Assembly: GCF_025770725.1 (NCBI RefSeq)
Contig: NZ_JANZKZ010000002.1
Span: 372,001-436,000, forward strand
Reading direction: 5' to 3'
Origin: Sulfurospirillum oryzae
GTDB taxonomy: Bacteria > Campylobacterota > Campylobacteria > Campylobacterales > Sulfurospirillaceae
DNA: 64,000 nucleotides
Positions 25,986 through 36,400 of the stretch are shown here, piece after piece; position 1 is the stretch's first letter; every line of letters begins with the position of its first letter. The position numbers and the translations under genes are program-made. The notes below the pieces were generated by a model, which was not told the origin of the DNA, did not search any database, and saw only the letters and a list, made by a program, of their open reading frames with translations.

Positions 25986-28097
25986 TTGTTGTCATTCAAA
26001 GATAAATGTATTATCCTGCCAAAGTGGCTTAGAAATAAAGCGATGCTCAGTGCTATTGAAACAGCATTTGAGGGAATTGCACAGACGCGTAAGCGCATTA
26101 TGATTGAATGGGCGAATGAAATATGGCGCGAAGTGGAGAATACAACAATTCTTCTAGAGCAAGAAGAGAATGATGTCATCTCAATATTAAAAGAGCAAGA
26201 GAAACTAAGTGAATCAATCTTGGAGTATTATGTTTTAAACAGTGCTAAAAAAATGCTCTTTAGCTCAAGCAATCGTTTACTGAAAGAATACCGATACGAT
26301 GAAAGCGCCTTTTGTGAAGCTATTGACTCTGTTTTTCTTAGCTCAACACAGCTCTTTTTTGGACCCTATGTTGATGATGACACACTTACATTTAAGCCTA
26401 AAGCTTCGTCTTTTCACGATCGTGTAACACTTGCATTTATCAAAAATTATAAGGTAAGAGATGAAAATTTTGTTTTGATTGCACGTGTTTCAAACGACAC
26501 TCTAAGTGATCTTATTCAGCGGGAAGCAGGGCATATTTTCAAAGAATCGGGCGACAACTATCTTTTCATGACAGAGCCTTATTTTAATAAAAATATTAAA
26601 TTAGGCACAGCTCTTTCTCGCTCGCGGTTTGAAGATAACACGTTTAGCTTTGGTGAAAACCTTAAAGAAGGTGTCCATACAGAACAGGGTATTATTTCTA
26701 TTAAACAACATACAGAATTTGAAATTGTCTTTAATGATCCAGCAACGGGATTATTACACCTAGGCGTTGCCAATACAATCAAAAAAGGCACCAATCTTTT
26801 CTGTGCCTATCCTGGTTATCCTGATTATCGAGGTATTCCTGTTATTGGAAAAGGTATCACTTTCAGTTTGCCTTATAGTTTAGATAAATGGGGTATGATG
26901 TGTGAAGGTGACCTTTTAGAAGTCTATGACATCATGCAATTTCGCCACAAGATTTACGCAAAAATGGCGCTTTTAATTGGTATTCTCATTCCTAGCAGTT
27001 ATCTTTTAGTCTCCACCTTCCTACCATTTTTGAGCCGTTTTGAAGAAGTAAGTGTTATTACAGTGGCCTCATTATTTATGATCCTAGGAACAATGGGAAA
27101 TGAATTATCTGACTTTTTTAGTAAATATGCCTCCTTACGTGTGCTGTTGCAAGGCTTTGTTGAAGGTGATGGCGATATTACAAAGCGAGCAGATCTCACA
27201 AAATTTAATAAAGATGAGAACAGACGTACCGCTATCTGGATCAATAGTGTCATCGATATCTTTGATACAATTCTAAAGAAGACAAAAACATCACTTCTTA
27301 ACCTACTCAATCTTAATCAACACCTTACAAACACCATCGTAGTCACGGGCAAAAAAATTGAACAGATTGGTGTGAGTATTCAAAATATCGTTTCACACAT
27401 ACAAACGCAAAACAACTCCATACAAAACTCGGTTAATAAAGCTGATGCAATGAGTCACAAAATTGCTCAAACACAAACACAAGTAGCAGCAAGCCTTGGC
27501 AATGTAGAGTCTTCCATCAGCAATATTAAATCAATTGCAGGAGAGACAACACAAATTATCTTTACATTAGAGCAAAATGTAGCCGAAGTTTCATCGATGA
27601 TAGAAACGATCAAAGATATCACCGATAAAACCAATCTTCTCTCTTTAAATGCAGCAGTTGAAGCAAGCCGCGCAGGTGAGCAAGGACGCGGTTTTGCTGT
27701 TGTTGCAGAAGAAGTGCGAAAGCTTGCAGATATGACCGATAAAGCAACCGTACGTATTGAAACTATCGTCCATAGCATCAATGAAAATGTCAATGAAGCA
27801 CTTTCCAGTATGCAAAACGTCAATAATACAGTTGATAAAGGCATAGAAATTTCAACCCAATCCCTTCATAGTATTGATGCAATTTTATTAGATCAAAAAG
27901 AGGTCATTTTAGAGATGAAAGATGATGTCTATAAAATTTATGAAGATTCAAAAAATACAATGTCACATGCCAATGCTATCAGCAGTGAAGTTCGTGAACT
28001 TACACATCTAAATCATCAAGTTAAAACCATTTCAGATAGTGTGACACATCATGTTAATTCACTCAGTAAAACTGTAGGGCAGTTTAAAACTTCATGA
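25986..28097 (+). CDS. Methyl-accepting chemotaxis protein with N-terminal sensor and central TM hairpin
   Basis: 703 residues. The first 310 or so have no N-terminal membrane helix but contain a sensor region resembling Cache/PDC folds (helical stretch 30-110, then mixed region ending around YSLDKWGMMCEGDLLEVYD). Two hydrophobic segments follow close together (about 325-345 and 355-372), then a HAMP-like stretch (VEGDGDITKRADL) and the signalling domain with tip [36 protein letters not shown]. The sensor may thus be cytoplasmic. TTG start at 25986 behind AAGGAG. Confidence 0.87.
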   Translation: MLSFKDKCIILPKWLRNKAMLSAIETAFEGIAQTRKRIMIEWANEIWREVENTTILLEQEENDVISILKEQEKLSESILEYYVLNSAKKMLFSSSNRLLKEYRYDESAFCEAIDSVFLSSTQLFFGPYVDDDTLTFKPKASSFHDRVTLAFIKNYKVRDENFVLIARVSNDTLSDLIQREAGHIFKESGDNYLFMTEPYFNKNIKLGTALSRSRFEDNTFSFGENLKEGVHTEQGIISIKQHTEFEIVFNDPATGLLHLGVANTIKKGTNLFCAYPGYPDYRGIPVIGKGITFSLPYSLDKWGMMCEGDLLEVYDIMQFRHKIYAKMALLIGILIPSSYLLVSTFLPFLSRFEEVSVITVASLFMILGTMGNELSDFFSKYASLRVLLQGFVEGDGDITKRADLTKFNKDENRRTAIWINSVIDIFDTILKKTKTSLLNLLNLNQHLTNTIVVTGKKIEQIGVSIQNIVSHIQTQNNSIQNSVNKADAMSHKIAQTQTQVAASLGNVESSISNIKSIAGETTQIIFTLEQNVAEVSSMIETIKDITDKTNLLSLNAAVEASRAGEQGRGFAVVAEEVRKLADMTDKATVRIETIVHSINENVNEALSSMQNVNNTVDKGIEISTQSLHSIDAILLDQKEVILEMKDDVYKIYEDSKNTMSHANAISSEVRELTHLNHQVKTISDSVTHHVNSLSKTVGQFKTS

Positions 28098-28170
28098 AAG
28101 CTCATATTCCTTCAATTGTCTTTAAAGCCAATATCATTATAATAAGACAAAATTCAATTAAGGGTCGTTT

Positions 28171-29535
28171 ATGAGTTCTTGGACGCGTGCATCATGGAGA
28201 GAAAAACCAATTAAGCAACAACCATTGTATACTAATCAAGAAATGCTGAAAAGTGTTGAGCAAGAACTAAGTAAATATCCTCCGCTTGTCTTTGCGGGTG
28301 AAGTAAGACAACTTAAAGCTTCTTTGGCTGACGTTGTAGCAGGTAAAGCTTTCTTGCTTCAAGGTGGAGATTGTGCTGAGAGTTTTGCAGAGTTTAATGC
28401 TGTCAACATTCGCGATATGTTCAAAGTTATGCTTCAAATGGCTGTTGTTTTAACCTTTGCTGGAGGTTGTCCTATCGTTAAAGTAGGGCGTCTTGCAGGT
28501 CAGTTTGCCAAACCACGTTCATCTGATTATGAAGAGATGGATGGCGTTTCACTTCCAAGTTACCGTGGTGACATCATTAATGACATCGAATTTACCGAAG
28601 ATTCACGTGTTCCAAACCCAAAACGTATGCTTAAAGCCTACAACCAATCAGCCGCAACAATGAACCTTCTACGCGCATTTTCACGCGGTGGTTTGGCTGA
28701 CCTTCACCAAGTCCATAAATGGACACTAGGCTTTGTTTCTGAGAGTCCTTTAGGTGAGCGTTACCAACATCTTTGTGACCGTATCTCTGAAACATTGGCG
28801 TTTATGGAAGCGTGTGGCATCACTTCTTCTAACACACCAAATATCAACGAAACGGTCGTTTATACTTCACATGAAGCGTTACTCTTAAATTACGAAGAGG
28901 CGCTTACGCGTCAAGATAGCCTTACAAATGACTGGTACGACTGTTCGGCACACATGCTCTGGATCGGAGATCGCACACGTGATGTTGATGATGCGCATGT
29001 TGAGTTCCTTAGAGGTGTAAAAAATCCTATCGGCATTAAAGCAGGACCTACCATGACGGCTGAGAGTTTAATGAAGCTTATCAACAAACTCAACCCTGAA
29101 AATGAACCAGGACGTCTCAATATTATTGTGAGAATGGGTGCAGACAAAATCGAAAAAGAGTTCCCAAAACTTGTACGTGCTGTCAAAGAAGCAGGCGCAG
29201 AGGTTCTTTGGAGTATTGACCCAATGCATGGCAATACCATTAAAGCATCCAATAACTACAAAACACGCTCATTTGATGAAGTATTACGTGAAGTCAAAGG
29301 CTTCTTTAAAGTTCATGAAGAAGAGGGCACTTTCCCTGGTGGCGTTCACTTAGAAATGACAGGTCAAGATGTTACTGAGTGCATCGGTGGCGCACAAGAT
29401 ATTACCGAAGAAAAACTAGCACACCGCTATCATACACAGTGTGATCCTCGCCTCAACGCTAACCAAGCTTTAGAGCTTGCTTTCCTCATCGCAGACTCGC
29501 TTAAAGCAGCACGTCAAAGATTTCTAGCACACTAA
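28171..29535 (+). CDS. aroF: 3-deoxy-7-phosphoheptulonate synthase, class II
   Basis: First step of the shikimate pathway: PEP plus erythrose 4-phosphate to DAHP. 454 residues, the plant/Helicobacter type: [16 protein letters not shown] start, [40 protein letters not shown], and C-terminal [16 protein letters not shown] and [16 protein letters not shown]. These are the class II metal and PEP-binding segments. Own promoter likely (TATAAT near 28137). A perfect hairpin follows. Confidence 0.96.
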   Translation: MSSWTRASWREKPIKQQPLYTNQEMLKSVEQELSKYPPLVFAGEVRQLKASLADVVAGKAFLLQGGDCAESFAEFNAVNIRDMFKVMLQMAVVLTFAGGCPIVKVGRLAGQFAKPRSSDYEEMDGVSLPSYRGDIINDIEFTEDSRVPNPKRMLKAYNQSAATMNLLRAFSRGGLADLHQVHKWTLGFVSESPLGERYQHLCDRISETLAFMEACGITSSNTPNINETVVYTSHEALLLNYEEALTRQDSLTNDWYDCSAHMLWIGDRTRDVDDAHVEFLRGVKNPIGIKAGPTMTAESLMKLINKLNPENEPGRLNIIVRMGADKIEKEFPKLVRAVKEAGAEVLWSIDPMHGNTIKASNNYKTRSFDEVLREVKGFFKVHEEEGTFPGGVHLEMTGQDVTECIGGAQDITEEKLAHRYHTQCDPRLNANQALELAFLIADSLKAARQRFLAH

Positions 29536-29542
29536 AAACTTC

Positions 29543-29579
29543 TTTGCATGTAAAGGTTAATAAAACCTTTACATGCAAA
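29543..29579. terminator. Perfect bidirectional hairpin with a TTTGCATGTAAA/TTTACATGCAAA pair
   Basis: A 16-bp perfect stem (29543-29558 with 29564-29579) and a 5-nt loop AATAA. Each arm holds a one-base variant of the window's repeated palindrome. It lies between the convergent stops of the DAHP synthase and the DnaJ-like gene, so it probably terminates both. Confidence 0.85.
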
Positions 29580-29580
29580 C

Positions 29581-29859
29581 TTATCTTCCACACAACCAAT
29601 CGCTCTTAGAATATGGATATTGCTTTTTAAACTCTTCCTCATCAAAATCAAACCGATAATTTTCCATATATGCTTTAACTAATTGATACGCATCGTTAAT
29701 CTCTTGAAACTTTGCTGTATCACCATTGGGTGAGTCTGGGTGAAACTCTTTTGAAAGAGCAAGGTAGAGTTTATGAAGGGTTTTTTTATCGGTTTTGGCG
29801 ACAACGCCCAAGGTTGAGAGTGCTTTTTCAAAATCATTATACTCTAAACCTTGAATCAT
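29581..29859 (-). CDS. J-domain (DnaJ-like) small protein
   Basis: 92 residues, essentially one J-domain: helix II KKTLHKLYLALSKEFHPDSPNG contains the HPD tripeptide (about residues 37-39) needed to stimulate DnaK ATPase, and helix III FQEINDAYQLVKAYM follows. There is no Gly/Phe or zinc region, so it is a co-chaperone-like fragment rather than a full DnaJ; the partner is unknown. It lies 14 nt downstream of the dedA-like gene. Confidence 0.85.
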   Translation of the reverse strand: MIQGLEYNDFEKALSTLGVVAKTDKKTLHKLYLALSKEFHPDSPNGDTAKFQEINDAYQLVKAYMENYRFDFDEEEFKKQYPYSKSDWLCGR

Positions 29860-29873
29860 GGTCTTTCCTTATT

Positions 29874-30494
29874 TTACAACTTTTTTAAGCGATGCTTTCG
29901 AGCTTTTCTTTTATGAAGCCATATATAAATCACCGCAGTAATTACAATAAAAATAACCACCGCAATGGTTATAGTATGCAAATGCTCATTAAGTAGCGCC
30001 TCATTTTGACCGAAAAAATAGCCTAAAAAGGTCAAAATACTCACCCAAATTCCAGCACCAAAGCCAGTGTAAAAACAAAAAAGCCCTAGATTCATTCGAG
30101 CCAAGCCTGCGGGCAAAGAGATGTAATGGCGGATGACGGGAATCAATCTTCCGGTAAAAGTTGAGAATGAGCCATGTGTTTTAAAAAAAAGTTCTACTTT
30201 TTCCAAGGTTTCAGGTGTAAAAAAGACGTAATGCCCGTACTTTAAAATGAGTTTTCGCCCAAGCTTTACAGCTAAAAAGTAGTTAATGAGTGCTCCAGCA
30301 ATACTGCCTAAAATACCAAGCAAAATGACAATCCATAATGTCATCTCACCTTTGGCACACAAATACCCAGCAGGTATCATGACTACTTCGCTTGGAAGCG
30401 GAAAAATGCTACTTTCAATCAGCATCATAAAAAAGATACCCAAATAACCTAAAGCGCCAACAGTTTGAACAATCCAATCAATAATAACGTGCAT
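29874..30494 (-). CDS. DedA/SNARE-associated family membrane protein
   Basis: 206 residues. It shows the DedA pattern: hydrophobic start, [25 protein letters not shown], a re-entrant glycine-rich stretch ([22 protein letters not shown]), and [22 protein letters not shown]. DedA proteins are inner-membrane proteins, some shown to flip lipid carriers (such as undecaprenyl phosphate) or to support pH/envelope homeostasis. A short basic tail ([13 protein letters not shown]) ends it. The gene follows the ABC ATPase by 12 nt. Confidence 0.9.
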   Translation of the reverse strand: MHVIIDWIVQTVGALGYLGIFFMMLIESSIFPLPSEVVMIPAGYLCAKGEMTLWIVILLGILGSIAGALINYFLAVKLGRKLILKYGHYVFFTPETLEKVELFFKTHGSFSTFTGRLIPVIRHYISLPAGLARMNLGLFCFYTGFGAGIWVSILTFLGYFFGQNEALLNEHLHTITIAVVIFIVITAVIYIWLHKRKARKHRLKKL

Positions 30495-30506
30495 TCTAGT
30501 CCTAAT

Positions 30507-31085
30507 TTAAGATTTTAACTCAATGGTGCTATCACTGCACCATGATGCTAAATTTTTATCGTGGGTGATGAGCAAAATGCCCACTTGGTCTAAAAACTGC
30601 ATCAAAAGTTGCATGACATGTAAGCCTGTGATGTTATCGAGTGCAGAAGTGGGTTCATCGGCTAAAAGAAGTGAGGGTTTCATCAACAAAGCCCTTAAAA
30701 TAGAACACCTTTGAAGCTGACCACCGCTGAGTTGATGTGGCTTTTGTGTCAGGACATCTGTATCAAGATCGAGGGAATGACAGAGTTGGCGTAAATCATG
30801 CAAAGGGGCAACATCACTGATTTGATTGATGATCGTGTAGGTCGGATGAAACGACGTATAAGGGTCTTGGAAAATTTGCGAGAGTTTTGAAGCGGTGATA
30901 GTACCGCTTTTGGCTTTCAGATTTCCTGCAATCAACTCAAAAAGTGTACTTTTTCCACTACCACTCTCACCCAAGATGGAAACAACTTCTCCCACCTTTA
31001 CATGTAAAGAGAAATTGTCGTATAAAAGCTTGGAATTGGGGTAAGCGAAGCTTAGGTTTTCAATGCGTAAAACCTCTTGGCTCAT
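30507..31085 (-). CDS. Orphan ABC transporter ATP-binding protein, oligopeptide/nickel-type
   Basis: 192 residues. Walker A GESGSGKST (about 37-45), Q-loop QIFQDPYTSFHP (typical of Opp/Dpp/Nik ATPases), signature LSGGQLQR, Walker [13 protein letters not shown] and the switch His in LLITHDK. It is shorter than usual (Dpp/Opp ATPases about 260-330), lacking the C-terminal extension. No permease or binding protein lies beside it. It overlaps proA by 4 nt. An exact TTTACATGTAAA at 30997 encodes LHVK. Confidence 0.85.
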   Translation of the reverse strand: MSQEVLRIENLSFAYPNSKLLYDNFSLHVKVGEVVSILGESGSGKSTLFELIAGNLKAKSGTITASKLSQIFQDPYTSFHPTYTIINQISDVAPLHDLRQLCHSLDLDTDVLTQKPHQLSGGQLQRCSILRALLMKPSLLLADEPTSALDNITGLHVMQLLMQFLDQVGILLITHDKNLASWCSDSTIELKS

Positions 31086-32317
31086 GCGCGAATCTGCCCT
31101 TTACCATAGACTTTAAACTTGTAGGTTGTAAGGTCATTGATGCCCATAGGTCCACGGGCATGAAGCTTGTTGGTACTGATGCCTACTTCTGCGCCAAAAC
31201 CAAATTCACCACCATCGGTAAAGCGTGTAGAAGCGTTCGCATAAACACAGGCTGCGTCAACTTCGTTTAAAAAACACTCAACCATACTGTAGTTTTCACT
31301 CAAAATGGCTTCGGAATGAGAAGATCCAAACTCGGCAATATGCGCAATGGCTTCATCCATATTCTCAACAATCTTGATGTTAAGGGCGTTACAAAGATGT
31401 TCTGTATGGTAATCTTCATCGCTTGCAAGCGTTACATGTAAAAGTCTTTGCGTTTTCTCGCACCCCTTAATCTGCGCACCGGTAAGTTCAAGCGCCTCTT
31501 TCATGCGAGGTAAAAAGCTTTTTGCAATTGCTTCATGCACCAAAAGCGTTTCGAGTGAATTACACGCACTTGGACGTTGGCATTTGGCATTCAGTACAAT
31601 CTCAATAGCTTGCTCTAAATTTGCCTCTTTGTCCACATACGTATGGCAAACACCTTTGTCGTGTTTGACCACAGGAACGGTAGCATTTTCACTGACAAAG
31701 CGAATGAGCGCTTCACCACCACGAGGAATGATGAGATCAACGAATTTGTCCATCTTAATGAGTTTTGCAACACCTTCGCGACTGGCATCGGGTAGAAGTG
31801 AGATAATCTCTCTTGGAAGGTGGAATTTTTCCAAAACATCTTGCAAAAGTGAAGCGATGATAGCATTGCTGTAAAACGCCTCTTTACCACCTTTAAGCAC
31901 GCAGGCATTGCCACTTTTAAAGCAGAGTGCAGCGGTGTCACTGGTGACATTAGGACGACTTTCATAGATGATACCCACCACACCAATAGGAATACTGACT
32001 TTTTCGATTCTGATGCCACTAGGAACAACCCAGCCCTCAAGTACACGACCGACTGGCTCTTTAAGCGCTGCGATTTCGCGGATCGCTTTTGCCATTTCAG
32101 CAATTCTTTTGGTATTGAGTAAAAGCCTATCAACAAGAGCGGAGCTTAGATTATTTTTCTTTGCTTCTTCTAAATCTTTTTCGTTTTCCGTTATGATGAT
32201 GTCACTGTGTGCTTCCAAAGCATCTGCCATGTGCGCCAAAACATCTATTTTTGTTTTGGGATCAAGCGTCGCAATAATACGACTAGCAGATTTGGCACGT
32301 TTGAGAAAAGTTTGCAC
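31082..32317 (-). CDS. proA: Glutamate-5-semialdehyde dehydrogenase (gamma-glutamyl phosphate reductase)
   Basis: Second step of proline synthesis. Using the GTG at 32317 (behind AGGGAAG) it is 411 residues, the normal family length; a longer frame from 32440 would overlap the divergent gene and is not conserved-looking. Motifs: GVVGIIYESRPNVTSDTAALCFKSGNACVLKGG (nucleotide binding), the catalytic Cys region (KCQRPSACNSLETLLV), and the C-terminal FTDGGEFGFGAEVGISTNKLHARGPMG. An exact TTACATGTAA at 31432 encodes LHVT. No proB nearby. Confidence 0.95.
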   Translation of the reverse strand: MQTFLKRAKSASRIIATLDPKTKIDVLAHMADALEAHSDIIITENEKDLEEAKKNNLSSALVDRLLLNTKRIAEMAKAIREIAALKEPVGRVLEGWVVPSGIRIEKVSIPIGVVGIIYESRPNVTSDTAALCFKSGNACVLKGGKEAFYSNAIIASLLQDVLEKFHLPREIISLLPDASREGVAKLIKMDKFVDLIIPRGGEALIRFVSENATVPVVKHDKGVCHTYVDKEANLEQAIEIVLNAKCQRPSACNSLETLLVHEAIAKSFLPRMKEALELTGAQIKGCEKTQRLLHVTLASDEDYHTEHLCNALNIKIVENMDEAIAHIAEFGSSHSEAILSENYSMVECFLNEVDAACVYANASTRFTDGGEFGFGAEVGISTNKLHARGPMGINDLTTYKFKVYGKGQIRA

Positions 32318-32434
32318 GTTTCTTCCCTTAGAATGGTATTTAATAGAGATTTTACCACTTTTGTATTTAATATGCCATAAGTATGTTTGGAGTATAATAA
32401 TTAGCATTAGAAGAGAATAATACAAGGACATAAA

Positions 32435-33388
32435 ATGCAACAGATTTACGACTTAGTCATTATTGGCGGTGGACCTGGTGGTATTGGTGCAGCAGTTGAA
32501 GCTAAGGTACTGGGCATCCAACATATTATGATGATCGAAAAAGGCGAAAACCATTCCCAAACGATCCGTAAATTTTACAAAGATAATAAACGCGTTGATA
32601 AAAACTACAAAGGTCAAGAGATCGAGCTTAAAGGATCTATTGATTTTCGTGATGGAACCAAAGAGAGCACATTAAACTATTTTGACTCGCTTCTCGATAA
32701 AGGTGAAATTGACTCAGCATTTAACAGCGAAGTAGAGAGCATTACCAAGGAAGAGGGTGAATTTCACATCGTAACAACCAAAGCAGGTTATAGGGCAAAA
32801 CATGTCATTGTCGCTATTGGCACAATGGGCAAGCCCAATAAACCCGATTATACACTCCCCATTTCACTCAAAGATCGCATCAACTTTAACTTAGACAAGT
32901 GTTCTCAAGGCGAAAAGCTTCTTATCGTCGGTGGCGGAAATTCAGCCATTGAATATGCGATTGAGCTTTCTAAAACCAACAATGTTACGGTCAACTACCG
33001 CCGTGACACCTTTAGCAGACTCAATGAGATCAACCTAAAAATGATTCACGAATACAATGGTCAAGAAAAACTTCGTCTGCGCCTTGGTATGGACATTGTT
33101 TCAATCGAAAATGAAAATGGCTTGGTAAAAGTCAATTTTACCGATGGCTATTATACGATTTACGATCGTGTTGTTTATGCCATTGGTGGTACAACACCGG
33201 TTGATTTTCTCAGAAAATGCGGTATTTCCATGGATAGCGAGGGGAAACCAGAGTTTGATGAGAATTTTGAGACCAAAACAAAAGGGCTATATTTAGCAGG
33301 TGATATTGCCGTAAAAAGTGGTGGAAGTATCGCTATTGCCCTTAATCATGCATATCACATAGTGTCACATATCTTAAATTCAAAATAA
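32435..33388 (+). CDS. FAD/NAD(P)-dependent oxidoreductase, thioredoxin-reductase-like fold
   Basis: 317 residues. GGGPGGIGAAVEA near the N-terminus is the FAD-binding dinucleotide fold, LLIVGGGNSAIEYAIEL (about residue 168) the NAD(P)H fold, and GLYLAGDIAV the C-terminal FAD contact. The CxxC redox pair of thioredoxin reductase is missing, so it is more like YpdA or ferredoxin-NADP reductase relatives. The electron acceptor is unknown. SD-like AAGGA before the ATG. Divergent from proA. Confidence 0.83.
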   Translation: MQQIYDLVIIGGGPGGIGAAVEAKVLGIQHIMMIEKGENHSQTIRKFYKDNKRVDKNYKGQEIELKGSIDFRDGTKESTLNYFDSLLDKGEIDSAFNSEVESITKEEGEFHIVTTKAGYRAKHVIVAIGTMGKPNKPDYTLPISLKDRINFNLDKCSQGEKLLIVGGGNSAIEYAIELSKTNNVTVNYRRDTFSRLNEINLKMIHEYNGQEKLRLRLGMDIVSIENENGLVKVNFTDGYYTIYDRVVYAIGGTTPVDFLRKCGISMDSEGKPEFDENFETKTKGLYLAGDIAVKSGGSIAIALNHAYHIVSHILNSK

Positions 33389-33404
33389 TTAAGGCATTTC
33401 AGTA

Positions 33405-36400
33405 ATGGCAAAAATTGCTCTCTCTTCTTCGCAGATTTTAAATATTGCACTTGGTATGGTTATCGTTGTAGGGGGCTTTACCACCTATCAATACGGAAAT
33501 TTTGGTGGAGTCTCTTTTGATGAACTAGGCGAAAAATACATCAGTAAAAGTGATGTCAAATTCAGTGATTTACCACTGGGTATGCAAAAGCGTTATATTG
33601 ATAAAGAAGCTACCATTGAGCAGAGTAAAGAGGGCAATTTACTGGAAGATGAGTACCTTGACGAGCAAGGCAAGCCAATTCCAGAATCAGAGATTACCAA
33701 GCAAGATTACAAACGGATGATCAACAAACTTCAAAAGACACTTCTCTTCCTACAACACGATAATCTTTTGATGGCAAATGAAAAAAATGAACTTTCCAAA
33801 AAGCTTGAAGAAGAACAGAGCGATCTTGAGGAACAACGCAATCAATGGACCAACAAAAACACTGAACGTCTCAATGAAGCTGAACAACAGCATTATCGAA
33901 ACATTAGCGATCTGACGATGAAAATCAATGAACTTCAAAAAGAAAATGTTGTTATTTCACAAAAAGCCAACATCGAAGCCAATACCTTAAGAGGGCAAAT
34001 TGAAGAGTTAAAAGCTAAAGCTGTTGAAGATGAAGAGAAAAAACATGTAGCCATCAAAAAAGCACGTGAAGAAGAACAGGCAAAACTAGGCGACTACAAA
34101 GAGAAAATCAAGCTCTTAAATGACCAAATATCACTTCTTAATGAGCAGATCAATACCAACAACGAAACAGCAAAAAATGCCTTTGCTCGCAAACAAGAAG
34201 AGATTAACAAACTTAAAGATGAGATTGTGTTAGGTGCAAAAGAGAAAAATGAACTTATGAACAAACAGACTCAAACACTCCTTGCTTCGGATCAAAAGCA
34301 TAAAGAAGAGATAGCCCAATATGCTAAAACGACGGAACAACTCAAAGTCGATACCGAAAAGTTAATTGCTAAAAATCGCCAAGATATGGCAGCTCAAGAG
34401 GAAGATCATCTTAAAAAGATGGCACTTCAAGAAGAGAAAATCAAAGGGTTAAATAACGAAATAGCAAGCTCTAAAAAGCATATTGATGCGTTGATGCTTG
34501 AAAACGAAAAAGACTTTAATAAATTCAGAACGTATCTTGAAGATGAGAAAAAACTCAATAAAGAATTAACCGCAGCCAATAAAAAATTGGAAGAAAATGC
34601 TCAAAATATTGAAAAAAATCTCAATGCTTCGATCTTAAAACTTAATGAGGAGATCGCAAAAAGAGAGATTACGATTAAAGAATTGAGCAATAAAATCGTG
34701 GCTTTAAATAACGAGAAACTCAACTTTGATGCTGAAGTTAAAAAACGCGTGGATGAAAATGACAAAATCCATAATAAAAACTACAAAGTTTTCAATGAAA
34801 AAATTGCTCATTTTGATGCCTCTAAAAAAGAGTTGGTTGACAAGCTTGATCAACAGCTTAACGAATACAAAGCAACGGTTAAAGAAAACAGTGATCGTAT
34901 GCAATTTCACGTCAATGAGCTTACAGCATCCAATAACGATCTAAAGCTCAAATACGATGAAAAAGATAAAGAGCTTCAAACGTTAAAAACTCAGATCATC
35001 GCTTCCAAAACAGAAAGTCAAAAAGCTAAAGAAAGTGATGAAAAAAAGCTAGGAGAACTTCGTGCTACTTTGGATGAGCTAAAAGCAAGTAGCAAGGCAA
35101 AAGAGGGCGATTATAGTGCTAAAATTCAATTACTTCAAGCAGATATAAAAGAAAAAGAGACAGCCATTGTCAGCAATAGAAAAGATGAAACACTCAAAAT
35201 TGCTGCTTTGGAAAAAGAGATCAAAAGTAAAGCACTCGAAATCCAATCCATTCGTGATGAAAATGCACGTAATGAGACCTCCATCAAAACCTTACAAGTC
35301 AAGCTAAAAGATGCGGAAGACAACGCAACCAAAGCAACCAATAAAAACGTCGAAGAACTTAGAGCTAAACTTGCTACCATTGAAAAAAATCGTGTAAGTG
35401 AAGATTCTAAAATGGTCGCACTCAAAGATGAGCTACGCCGTAGAGAGATTGAGTATTTAGATGCAATTAAAGAGAAAGAAAAAGAACTCAAAGCGAAAGA
35501 AGCAACGATTGTTGCAAATAAAGAAGCGACTAAAAAAGTAGAAGCACTGAAAGCTTCAACAGATGAAAATCTTACAAAATTCAAAGAAGAGTTTAAACAA
35601 AAAGAGCTTCAACATTTAGCTGAGATTAAAGCACTTCAAGGTGAAATCAAATCTAAAGAGAGTCAGTTGAGTGCTTCAAATAAAGAAGAAACGCTTAAAA
35701 GTATCGCTTTAGAAAAGGAGCTCAAAGCAAAAGATGCGCAGCTTTTAGTGGTTAAGGAAGAGATCAAAAAGATTGAAGCACAAAAAGGTGCAAGCGAAGA
35801 GAAACTCGCAAAACTCAAAGAGGAATTCAAACAGCAACAACTTCAAAGTATCGAAGCTGCAAAAGCATTACAGGCTGACTTGAAGAGCAAAGAGACCCAG
35901 CTAGGTTCAAGTAAAAAAGATGAAACGCTTAAAATTATTTCGCTCGAAAAAGAGTTAAAACAAAAAGAGAGTGTTTTAGCGCAACAGCAAGATGAATATA
36001 CAAAACGCATTGCATCTAATGAGCAAACTATTAAAACCTTGAATGAAAAGATTAAACTCTTAGAAACAGCGACACCAAAAGCAGTTGTGGCAAAAACTTC
36101 AACACCTGCACCAAAAGGGAATAAACCTGTGATGATCGACAAGGTAACCTGCACCGATATGGGAACAGGGGTTAATGCTATCTCTGAAACGTGTAAAAAA
36201 GAGGTTCAAACCTTCCTTGCCAAATATGACAGTTCATATTTCTTTGAAGTTGCTCCAATAGTTGACAATGGAGGTTTTGCTTCACTCAAACTGATTAAAA
36301 GTAAAAAAGTGGGCGTAGAAGATACAGAGATTGATCGTATTAGTGGACTTGCCAATATTGGTCTTGGAAAAGCAAGAGCAAAAGCCGGTGGAGAACTCGT

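Noticed and set aside
31968-32420. 150-codon open frame on the plus strand
   Set aside because: Antisense to proA and its leader; the product is low in charged-residue order and has no family features.
32318-32440. N-terminal extension of ProA to 452 residues
   Set aside because: Would overlap the start of the divergent oxidoreductase; the GTG at 32317 has a ribosome site and gives the normal family length.
35124-35960. Repeats as a CRISPR-like or satellite array
   Set aside because: They are in frame, imperfect and follow the coiled-coil heptads; best seen as protein-level duplication.
35135-36154. Two Ser/Phe/Leu-rich minus-strand frames of 149 and 103 codons
   Set aside because: Mirror of the Lys/Glu/Ala-rich coiled-coil coding sequence; no start signals.
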